Source: Hygrocybe punicea (taxonomy: Eukaryota; Basidiomycota; Agaricomycetes; Agaricales; Hygrophoraceae). From it: 64,000 bases of DNA. The stretch lies in assembly GCA_963556145.1 (NCBI GenBank), contig OY744468.1:2232001-2296000 (forward strand). The letters run 5' to 3'. Numbering within the stretch: the stretch's first letter is position 1; each line of letters opens with the position of its first letter. Under the pieces are notes generated by a model. It was given only the letters and a program-made list of their open reading frames with translations. It was not told the origin of the DNA and did no database searches. The position numbers and the translations under genes were made by a program. Of the stretch, positions 34,755 through 45,900 are shown in pieces.

Positions 34755-37700
34755 TCAAAACCCCGCAACCCTCACACTCCTCCTCACCAATCCCCGATTA
34801 GTCTTCTTCCTGCTCCCATCAGCCTCGACCTCAACGGGAACATCTGCAAACAGACTCATCAACCTGTTCTTCTCATCTCTCTCTCCCGGATCCTCATACA
34901 TGACCCTCATACTCTCATCCGTCAATCGCACATCCGTATGGGCATCTGCGGCCACATCATACCCCTCAAACGGACCAGATACCGACACTCCAACTCCAAC
35001 TCCAACTCCAACTCCAACTCCAGCTCTAGTTGCCACGACCACATCCTCTTTCGACGGGTTTCGCGACTGCACCTACAACAAATAAAAATCAGCATACACA
35101 TGTTACCGGGAAAAGAAAATGAGGTGGGGCTTGCTCTCTCACAACAGGGAATAAAAACGGCCTTACCTTGGACTTGGACGGTGGACGCGGACGCTTCCCC
35201 GTGCGCCCAGCTCCAGCTCCGGCTCCGGCTCCAGCCCCAGCCCCAACCCCAGCCCCGACCACATCCTCATCGGAGGCTCGGCGCTTCCCAAGCAGCGACG
35301 CGATACTATCCTGCAACGCCCGTGTCACCTCGTTCGGTACCTTCGCCGGTGACGTCGTCCCATGCTCGCGCTGTCGACTCGGAGGCATCTTCATCGGCGA
35401 CGGAGACTTGGACGACGGAACCCGTCCCTCATGGGACTCCCACTCCATCTCCATCTCCCCTAGCGTCGATCTCCGACTAGGACCTGCGATGGGGTGCAAA
35501 AAGGGGTTCGGATCGGTGAGATACTCGAGTGATGGCTCAGGAGTGGGTGTAGGATCTGGTGGCAGTGCAGGGGTGCCACCAAGGAGCCCATTTGGTTTCC
35601 CCAAAGAACGGGGATGTGAACCCGCAGTCTCTTCTGGTGGTTTCTTCTTCTTCCGTTCATACGACCCGATTGCTTGTGACGCATCTGTGCTTTGACTTGA
35701 TTCACCATCTGCACAAAAAAATGTTGCCGGTTATTATTGTTATTATTATGATAAGAAAAACAACAACAATGGAGGGCCCTTCTCGTTGGAAGGGAATCAA
35801 AGTGAACATGGGAATTCTGGTTTGCACACTCACTGTTGGTGATGTCAACTATTCGAAAAGTATCCTCTTTCTCCTTCCCTTTCCCCTTGTTGACCACCTG
35901 TATGGGTACGGGCACCTGCGCCCTCTTCTCATTCCCTGGACACTCGATGGGGACAGGATAGCGCTCGCCACCACGGGGCCTGACGACAAGATACCCAGAA
36001 ACAGGCAGGACAAGTCCTGTGTTCGCCATATCGACCAGCCACGCCATATTCACAACCGGCACACCCCATTCGTGTGCTTTGTCAAACTTGGCTCCCGTAC
36101 CGGAGGGACAAAGGAGGTGCGTCGAACGTCGAGAGAAATTCGGCACTTGGTTGATACCTAAAATATTTTTTAATTTATATTTTTTTAAAATGGGTGGTTG
36201 AGCAGTGCCCGACGTACCAAGAGCACGAATGAGCCTCCGTATCGCGCAGGACTCGGACTCGGCGAAACCTGAAAGACTGAGATGGACGTCCTCGGCACCT
36301 TGTGACGTGAGAGGAATCAACACGTCAGCGCACACTGCTCACGGCAAGCGACGAGGAAGGCAATATCCAAACCTGGTAGTGGAATCTCAATCTTCAACGG
36401 TTTGAAAGAGACATGTTCGTCGACAGAACATATCCGCTCCTCGTATATACATCTCTCCAGCCAGCACTCTGTGCGATACTTTGCCCGCTCCCGCTCGTCA
36501 CATTCTTTCCGAAAGAATTTGCTACCGCTGCAAAAACACAGAATCACTCACTTTTGAATAAGAAAAACAAAAAACAAGACACACACACCTCACCAATCTC
36601 ACGACGATAAAGTTCACATCATCGTCAGTTCCACCCTCCGAAACCATCACGCCACCGGAACCCTCTACCGCCGCGCGTACGTTCATACACCTCGCTTCCC
36701 CAAGCACGCGAAACCTCAGTCCCGTAAAAAGTGAAGGACAGCACGAAACGGGCCCCGCAGAGGTGGAAGCGCCAGCAGCGTCCACAACATCCCTGCCCGG
36801 CGGACGATTCGGCGCCCCGAGAGTTGAAGTGCGCCTGAAAGGCTGATGAGGCGCAGAAACGCCGCCATTCTGCAATGGAGCAAACGAATTTGCGCGTCTA
36901 AACGCTGAAATGATGCTCCCGCCAGCCCCTGTAGCACCCGCCGCCGCGGGGATCCTTGTGGGTGATGGCTGCGGTGGAGGTCTTTTTCCGGTTTCCTGTG
37001 ATTTTGAAGGGCTTCGTACGAGTTTCCCGCAGGCGATTTCGAATCCGCGGGGTTTGAGGAGGCTTTGCCAGACTTGGAGAGTAACGGCGGGAAGGCGCTT
37101 GACGGTAGCCATTTCTTCGGGCTCGTCTTGATTTTTCTGGAGCGCGGCGGGTGCAGAGGCGGGTAGGGTTGGTTCTGGAGGGAGAGCCTCGAAGGAAGGG
37201 GATGGCGAACTTGGTGCTGACGTTCAGGTTTAGTTTTAGTTCTATGTAAGTGGGTAGGAGGTACCTTCAGGTAACGTCTTGCGTTCTGGTCTTGGATGTT
37301 GTACTTGATACTTGCTCTCGTCGAATCGGCCTTTTGAGTTCACGTACAACGCCTCGTTAACCAAAATATGACGACAAACAATTCACGTACTTACCACCGA
37401 ACTCGAGAGAGTCCCAGAACCACTCCTCCCAGATCATATGGATTTTAGCCTCGCCCTTCTTGTTGAATTTTTCTGCGTACAGCATCTTTTCTGTCTTTTC
37501 ATCGCCAGAGCAGAGGAGGTGAGTGACTTTGACGGGTCGTTCGAGATTTTTGACGTAAACGCCTTGCTGCTTTGTCAACAGCTTGTTGATCTCTGTGCGT
37601 CTTAGGATGTCGTTGATTCCCGACAGCGAGAGAATGACGCCAGAAAATATAGGTAGGCGGTGCTTCTCCATGGTCTGTTTTATTTATATTTTACGAATGT

Positions 37701-38310
37701 GAGCAATAACAAGAAGAAAAAAAAGGCGGTGGACCTCGTGCAGATCTACGTCATCTCCTCGAAGCCAAATCTCGTAGCTTTCGATAATCCAGGAAGGTTT
37801 GAGTATTGGTATTTTTCGTTGGAGTGCACACTGCGAGGTGACTAGATTGAGAGATAGTCTTTCGTAGGGTGAAAACGGGTTCGCTCACCGTGTACTTTGC
37901 ACCGCCATGACTCTCTGCCACGAGATGCGTGACCCTATCTGTAAACGCTGGCACGGAGAGGGCTCCAAGTTCGATGGCTTGCTTGAACAAGGTCGGCTTT
38001 GAATATTTGTTATGGGAGTTTGCACTGATTGATGGATTCATGCCAACCTTGTCCACGATTCCTGTAGCACATAGAACGACAGCCTTGAATGGTCTTGGAC
38101 ATAGGTCCACGCGACCATCACCCTTGTCGTCGCACTGCTGGCTGTCTTGGGCCCACCAAGAATTGTCTGGTTCACGCGACGAAGGATCTGAATATCCTAG
38201 TTGTGGAGGACGAAGTTTAACATTTGGGACCTAAAAACAATTTGTTGGTTGAAAAAGAGGAATTGAGAAGGGGTGGACGGCACCTTTTTAGACTTGTTTC
38301 GTCGTTTCAT
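34755..38310 (-). CDS. DPB11: Four-BRCT replication initiation and checkpoint scaffold (Dpb11/Rad4/TopBP1)
   Basis: Start ATG 38310 (MKRRNKSKK), stop 34755-34757, many small exons. BRCT1 spans about 38110-37745 (FKAVVLCATGIVDK, VTHLVAESHGGAKY, ILKPSWIIESYEIW). BRCT2 is at 37671-37390 (FSGVILSLSGI, VTHLLCSGDEKTEK, IWEEWFWDSL). BRCT3 spans about 36740-36370 (FTGLRFRVLG, FRKECDERERAKYRTECWLERCI). BRCT4 spans about 36335-35990 (LSLSGFAESE, STHLLCPSGTGAKFDKAHEW, VNMAWLVDMA). The disordered tail is rich in Ser-Pro and has Ala-Gly and Val-Gly repeats coded by microsatellites, ending RRSVRVAGF. In yeasts this protein binds CDK-phosphorylated Sld2 and Sld3 and the 9-1-1 clamp, so it links replication start to the DNA damage checkpoint in the nucleus. 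Confidence 0.85.
34984..35029 (+). repeat. CCAACT hexanucleotide microsatellite inside DPB11
   Basis: Seven or so CCAACT/CCAGCT units. On the coding (minus) strand they give a Val-Gly run near the protein's C-terminus. A related CCAGCC/CCGGCT array at 35208-35262 encodes Ala-Gly. Confidence 0.75.
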
Positions 38311-39146
38311 ACTCGGAGACGAGTGATTTTGCTGCCGCTTTCCGTCTTGGGTTCAAGTCACATGATGAACTTAGGGCAGGCGTAGTCGTGTTTCTACCGG
38401 CTCTGTTACTTATGGCTGTTCTTTATGCTCACGTTAACAGCCATGAAATGGACAGATTTCCAGGTCTCGAGATCTCCAAAATACCCATTAATATTCGGGT
38501 GTAACAATTTATCAAAGTTTGACGGGTCATGACGGTCAGCGCTGAAGTGATGACTCGGATGCGAGGCAACCGATTGATGGGTGGTCGCTGCGTCGATGGA
38601 TTCGCTCTAATAAGTACCGACGGGATCGACAACTGCATGCTCGAGGTTGAAAATCAGTGTTTCCAAGGCAGATGCGAAATTTATTTGACAGACTGAAGGC
38701 GCCGAGATGTACACAGCCTACAAGTTCCGTCATGAACAAGGGTAAAAAAACCTTGAAGAGCATCGCATCGGCCTTTTCATCCTGCATCCAATCGTTGTTT
38801 CTTCATTCCCGTCGTGCGTCGTGCGTCGTGCGTCGAACGTCGTGCACAGCAGCACCGACGGTAATACGTTCGGTACAGAGCCTCGTTCCTGAAACTTTAC
38901 TTTAATCACGTGGTCATTGTTGGACTTGTGCGCTAAATTGGGCCACTCACCTCTTGCTTCCCTCCGTTTCGAATTCCCTGCGCAACCTCTCCCAGCTACC
39001 TTACGACCCCCCCGTCGTTACCGCTCACGATTACCACGTCGTTCGTCTACCAGTGCACTAGTGCTCCACCGTCAATTTACAACTGACTCCAACTCACAGA
39101 ATTGACCTACTAACGATCTTTTAGACCAACCTTTCTATAGAACAAA
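38311..39146. promoter_or_regulatory. Divergent intergenic region between DPB11 and a membrane-protein gene
   Basis: No gene seen. It should hold promoters for both neighbours. A CGTCGTG-type short tandem repeat is at 38812-38845. Pyrimidine-rich tracts lie at 38945-39060, upstream of the plus-strand gene, as is common before fungal start sites. Confidence 0.4.
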
Positions 39147-42100
39147 ATGGCAACTCCTACGCAGCAGTTGCCACCTTGGCTGTCTTTCTCGACGGCCACG
39201 CTGACAAACGGCGCAGGGAGCCCCTTTTCAACCTCTTCGAGCCTCGTTTACTTACCATTAACCTATTACGGTGCAAGTGTCAGTCAATTATTTCATTTCT
39301 GTCTTTATTGTTCCACCATTCTACCGTGACGTTGGACCTCGTCTTTGGGCATGGCCACGTCTGCTTGGCGCCGTGCGAGCCCAACTGCAGTCGAGATTCA
39401 TTTCCCTTTGTGTGATAATTCGCAATGTCACCTTTGCTGCTACGAATCGAACTTCTCACTTCCCCGTATCTCTGTCCCACCTCACTCATACATCCATACA
39501 TTTAGATCCCACTCGGCACTTTATTTACATACGGTGGGCTAACGAGCCCAGCATCGACAATTTCGCCACCTGCTACGACCGTTTCACCGAGTTCTTCACC
39601 ACCCTCATCTCCTGCGATACCTCCTTCAACTTCTGGCATACCATCACCTCTCTCATCTTCCGTGATACCTCCTTCCTCACTCTCGCCATCTTCTGCGATA
39701 CCCTCAACTTCTATCATACCGTCTGTATCTTCTACAATACCTTCCTCAACTATCGCAATTTCCACCTTTTCTGCTTCATCTTCCACTATGCCAATCTCGT
39801 CTTCATCCCTCACCCCCTCACCCTCCACCTCCTCGTCCTTACCAACAGCAGTGACCGTAATCATTCCCACGACCACTGCGAACTCAACCGTCACAGCATC
39901 CCCCGTCCCCAACTCCTTCTCCAACTCCAGGAGAAATGCTATCGTTGCCATCGTCTTGGGCGCCATTCTTGGCTCCGTTCTTATTCTCCTCCTCTGGCTC
40001 CTCGTCGTCCGCTGGCGCGTGCGCCGACACCGCGACCAGCACGCGACCGAGTTCAGCTTCGAAACTCCCACTTGGACTGAGTGGGCGATGGTAGATCGTC
40101 ATGGCCAGCTTCGTGATCCCGATGCTGACCGTCCGGCTGGCGAAGGGTATCCACGAGAAACGGGTGACGAGATCGACCCGTTCCTGACACACATAGCCTC
40201 GACGGGCGGCCCCGACGCTCCTGGTGGGGAAGGGTCTAGCCCTACGGCGCGGTTGGTACCGCCGGAATCGCCAATAGGCCAGGCTCTTCAGACCGGAACT
40301 GTCCCCGGTACGACGGACGACGATATTTCCGAAGGCTCCTCGGCAAGATCTGGATACGGGACTATACTCGAGCATTTCCCCACCAACATCGGTTACCGGC
40401 AAGGGCATATCATCCCCCCAGAAGATCTTCTCAAGGTCGCCACACAAGAAGATGTCACCACCGGTCAAGAACCGCGAACCTACTCCCCACTACCACCTCC
40501 CCCTCGCCTTGACCCAGATCGTGTGATAGGCTTTGGGAGAATCCCGCTTACACGGAAGCAGTCCCAGCGTCTGTCGCATTCCCAGCGTCTGTCGCATATA
40601 TCTGACGTCGACGAGGCGGCGCTGCTCACTGCACGCCGCGTACGGATTCAGGACGTCGGCGGCCTACCCCGGCCGACCCCATCGACTGCCTCGCGGCCAC
40701 CATCTGCTGGTCCTAGCGGATTTGTCGGTGCCCTCGGGCTGGGGGCGCTCACGGGGTTACGGAGCCTGAGCTGGTTCAAGCACAGGGACGTCCCTTCCCG
40801 GCCGAGCTCGTACGTCTCGCAGGCTTTGAGTGATCAAGAGATCGAGGCGGGCAAAGCGCTGCTAAGCCACGTTCGCAAGTCGTCAAGTCGTATAGAATTT
40901 GGTGTGGGTGCCGACGGCAACCGACCGATCTCGAGCGTCAGTGCGAAGAGTATGAGCGCTGTGTCTGGGAACACGGTTTTTCACGATGCGCAGTCATCGT
41001 TGCGAGGGACGCCTGAGCTGGCGCCGCTCCCGCGGGCACTGACACCTGCTAGCCATGGGAATGGGAACGGGCAGGTAGTGTTGCTGAGCCGGCCGACTAG
41101 CGGCGTCAGTCTTCCCACTGATCCACCTGCGTATGAATACCACCTCCTGGACACGCAGTCCCCCACACAGACGAATATGAACCTGACTTTCCCACCTGGG
41201 ATGGATATCCTCGACATTCCCGCGCCGCCACCCGCTTCGCCATTCGGGTCTGCGTCGCCGTGGGGATCATCATCCTCTTCACGAGGAAGCATGGGCAATC
41301 TCCCGTTCCCACCTGGTTTGGCGTTGCTGACGGCTCCAAGGCCATGGCTGGACTCGTCTGATGGATCCGGATCGTATGGCACTGGCGGAAGCAATAGCAA
41401 TGGCGATGGTATTGCAATTGATGTGCTGGAGGAGGATCCGCCGAACGCTGCAGACCGGTGGCGGTCGCTCGCAGGTGTCCCTGAAGGTCCACGGAGAACC
41501 ACATTTGGATTGGTGAGTGCTTGTGTTCCGTCTTTTTACATAGCTTGATTGCTTACTCATTGTTTTGTGATTGGACCGTAATAGCCCCGGGTTGTCCATC
41601 CGACTGAGCCCACAATGTCGGAACAAGGCTCCTTGCACTCGCGCTCGCATTCAAGCCCACAATCTAGTGGGTCTGCTCCGGCTTCAGCGTTGCATGTCTT
41701 GTCTGCTTCGGGAGGTTCTGCGTCGTCCCGGCCGTCTGGCCATTCTGCTATAAGCAGTGGCAATAGTCGAGGCTCGTTTGTGCAGGGGAGCGTGGCTTCT
41801 GATGGGCGTTGGCGAAATAGGGGCCTGACTTCGACTTCACGGTCCCCGTCGATGTCTGCGTTTGGTGGTGATACGAGTGCGGGTGCAGGTGGAAGCAGGC
41901 CGGTGAACGAGCATGGGTATTTGTCGCCGTATCCGTCACCGCCACGGTCGCCTGTGGCCTTGGTACCAACGCTTCGAGACACCGTTACGAGTGTTGTGAG
42001 TGAGGGGACTGGGACGGGAACGGCTGTGGGCACGCTAGGAACGGGGACGGGGACGACGGGAACGACCCAAGTGGCGGATGAGCCTGGGAGCCCCCTGGTT

Positions 42101-42157
42101 GGCCTTGCGAGTGTGCCGTGGGCGGGTGGTTTGGATAGTGATTGGAACCCCAAGTGA
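39147..42157 (+). CDS. Mucin-like single-pass membrane protein
   Basis: Three exons, 39147-39270, 39552-41512 and 41585-42157, join in frame to 885 aa. Residues 1-40 are followed by about 120 residues dominated by Ser, Thr and Pro, probably O-mannosylated and outside the cell. One membrane helix follows (IVAIVLGAILGSVLILLLWL, about residues 170-192), with RWRVRRHRDQ just inside. The cytoplasmic part of nearly 700 residues is disordered and Ser/Pro/Gly-rich, with a duplicated SQRLSH motif. No cleavable signal peptide is obvious. The layout resembles fungal wall-stress sensors but no WSC domain is present. The first intron (281 bp) is unusually long for this region. Confidence 0.65.
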
Positions 42158-42974
42158 TGCCCCCCCCTCTCCATGAGAATTGGTTACCTCCCCATTCGAT
42201 TCCTTCCATTGGGGGTCTGAGGCTTTGTAGCGAGGTGCACATGCGTTTTGCCCCGCTCTGATGGGTTAACGTCAAGTTTTTACTTGGAGCTTTCGCTTTC
42301 GCTTGTTTCTTCCGACCCGAGGTCCCGTGTTTGTGTTGCGTTGGATGGATGGGTTGATGTATTAACGGCCTTGTTGCATATTGTGAATATTGTGCATTAT
42401 TGCGGTAGATTTCGAAATTTCCCTTTTCTTTTTTCATTCTTGTGATGCCTACAGTGTGCTTTGCATTACTACGATCTACATATGCTTTTTCTTGGCTGAT
42501 GTCTTTTATGATTACTCTCACTGTTCATGCATTCATGATTGCCAATGAAATTTGATTATTTTCCAGTGTAACAGGACTGCTTCCTCGCCATTACTTTTTG
42601 CACTCTGCTGAGTACGCCAAATGGTTCAACTGCCCATCATCATCCGTATATGCAGAATTGCGCTTTATCCCATTCGGATTCCAAGGTATACATACGCTCC
42701 TGGACTCGGATGTGGAAAAAAAGCCCCAGCCTTTTTGTAAGTTGACAAATGTACCTTGTTCAACAACTCATTTTTAAACATCCAGTCAGAACCGTCCTTA
42801 CCATGTCAAGTTCCACCAAGCACCAAGGTCAGCCTGGACGGTGAATATTGGCGAATCGCGAGCTCGACTTATGTATGATGAGAACTTTATCGGAAACCCG
42901 GTTCCTGCGTCCCGATTAGACCTTTTATTTCTTTACGCTTCCTCTATCAGACTTTCTCCTCCCACTGACAACAC
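42158..42974. other. Intergenic region upstream of the NLR gene
   Basis: 3' flank of the membrane-protein gene and 5' flank of the NLR gene. Short open frames only; no domain seen. Confidence 0.45.
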
Positions 42975-45900
42975 ATGTCGGAAATCGCTGGGCGTTGCTA
43001 TGCCCTGGACGACGACGTCACGAGAGCTAGCCTTCCAGGACTCAGATATCTTTCACTAGGTAAATATCATCTTCATCAGCCCAAGCGAGGACTAAGCGCC
43101 CGTTGCGACTGCCCAGATGGTGGCGGCATTCGTGGTGTATCCATCTTGACCATCCTTCGAGATATCATGGAAAGGATCAAGTTCGACCTCGACAAGTCTG
43201 GTGAATCTACCACGACCGACGAGTTGCCTCTTCCTTGTGACCATTTTGACCTGATCGGGGGCACCAGTACCGGAGGGTATGTCAATTTCCTCTCATATTG
43301 GGTATGCCCACTTATTGTAATAAACAGCTTGATTGCGTTGATGCTGGGTCGCCTTCGCATGTCAGTTGATGACGCCACAAAGGCATATGCCGCTCTTTCC
43401 GACAAAATATTCAGCAAGGACAACATGAAGATGAAGTGGAAACATGAAGTATTCAAAGCGTCAACGCTAAGGGAAGCGTTCGAGGGGATCATCGTAGATC
43501 ATCTCAAGAAGAACAACGAAACGATCACTGAGAACCAGAGCCAAGGAAATACTGACAACTTTCAGCGCATGATGGACTCACAAGTCGACAGCGAGGCGTG
43601 TAAGGCGTGAGAGATACATTTACCTCATCTCCAACCGCAACTCACCCATCATAGTTTTGTTTGTGCCATGCGTGTGAAGAACGCAGCGAGTCCTGCGCTG
43701 TTTCGGACATATGCCGTGAGGGGCAATGCGAGCAACAACTGTTTCATATGGGAAGCTGCTCGCGCTACCACGGCTGCTATTACATTGTTCAAAAGTATCG
43801 AGATTTGCGGCCCAGATGGTATATCGGAGGAGTTCAGCGATGGCGGACTGAAGTGGAACAATCCCATCAAGGTGGTTATTCAGGAGGGCGCTAGGGTCTT
43901 TGGCCCTGAGCGGCGAGTCGCATGTATCGTCAGCATCGGCACCGGTCAACAATCTGCGATTGGCTTGGCTGATGCAGATTGGTATCAAGCACTACTTCCC
44001 AAGAATGCTATCGACCTTCTGAAGAACCTAGCAACAGACTGTGAAGACAAGGCGATCGAATGCGAAAAGCAGTACGGCAATCTGCCAGGCCTCTATTACC
44101 GCTTTAATGTCGAACATGGACTGGAAAATGTATCATTGGCCGACTGGAAGATGCTTTCGACGGTGAAGACACACACAAAAACTTACTTGGAGAAGCCATC
44201 GGTGGAGGCTAAACTTAATCAATTGGTAGATGTACTCCGCACTCGATGCGCAACTATCACCACCGAACAACTTTGTACGGTTCAATCTTCCTCTTGATCA
44301 TGTATCTATGATAATCACAAAATAACTACATAGACCATATCATTCCCAGCACTCGGCCGAAATTGCCACTGAAGTTGTTGGTTGGGTCACCCTCAATGAT
44401 TGCGCCAAAGCTGTGCATTGGTCGGGAGAAGGATGTGCATGCTATTCTGGACTCGCTATTGGAACCTGGATCTCATGCTGCCGCCCTTCTTGGAACAGGA
44501 GGAATTGGCAAGACAACTGTGTCTCTTGACGTCATTTGGAATAGCCGTGTAGTGGAAAGTCCCCTGAAGAAGCGCTATTTCGTAGAATGCGATGGCGCAA
44601 CCACTGTCCCGCTGTTACTCAGCAAACTTGCAGCCGCATTGGGGGTTCAAGTGGACCACGACACTGAGCGACGCAACGTCGGGTCAACATCTGATTCCCC
44701 AGACATTACTCTCCAACTACGAGAGCGCATCTTGCGGGCTTTACGATCAGACCCTGCTATCATTTGCCTTGATAATTTCGAGACTCCCTGGGAGGATCCT
44801 TCCATCTGCATTAAAGTGGAGAGTCTTTTGAGGGACATCGTTCACATTCCCACCCTAGCAGTACTTGTCACCATGCGCGGCACGCAAGCCCCTGCCGACA
44901 TCAACTGGGCATTGCGCTATACCTTAAGACCCCTCTGCACTACCGATTCTTATCAGCTATTCGAAAAGATATCCGGCAAATCTGACGATTACGCTAGAAA
45001 TCTTGTCGAGGCTGCCGGTGGACATCCTCTTACTCTTTCCATTCTCGCTCATCTGGCTCAAGGCAGTGAAGAGACCACGGAGAACTTGTGGAAGCGGTGG
45101 CAACGTCAAGGAACTTCTGTGGCGTCACGTGCGAAGGGTGTCAAGCAGAAGTCTATGAATCTTGACGATTGTTTCGACCTGTCGCTCACCAGCCATCGTA
45201 TGTGTGCCAACCCCCAAGCACGTGGAGTTCTGGCCCTTCTTTCGCTGTTACCGGATGGTTTGTCGACCCGATATGTGGACCAATTGCAAGAGCTATTCCC
45301 GAAGGATATTGATCTCCGTGGGACGCTGTCCACATTGACGGGCGTGGCGCTTTTATATATCGATGGAGATCACCATGCTTGCTCATATCGAATTCTCCCA
45401 CCGATCCGTGAATTTGCGAAACAAATCTTATACCCTCCTCCAACACCCCTTCTTGCCGCACTCATCAGGTTGTATGTTTGCATTGTCCACGAAGGAAAGG
45501 ATTATACCTCGGCGGCGGCTTGGTCCATAACAGTGCCAGAGCTGCTCAACATCAACGCGATACTGAAGTTTGCACTGGCGAATGGACATCGAGGGGATGA
45601 GATCATCACAGCAACTTTGGATTACACCTTCCTCATGGAGTACCGTGGCGAAGCCTCAGAGGAGTTAATCATAATGGCACAGGAGGGCGAGACAAATTTG
45701 GCCCCAGCGATTACGGCGAGATGTATGTATTGTTTGGGCAACGTTTATTTGCGGCAAGATCGTTTGGACGAGGCCGAGAATTCATTGATCGATGTATCCG
45801 AGCTCTACGTGCAGGCTAATGATGTCCGTGGTCAGGCCAATGCTCTCACGAAGTTAGGCGAGCTGCAGTTACGGCGAGACCGTCTAGATGAGGCCGAGAA

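Noticed and set aside
44592..45461. Plus and minus frames of 63-91 codons inside the NLR NB-ARC exon
   Set aside because: Shadows of the long NLR exon.
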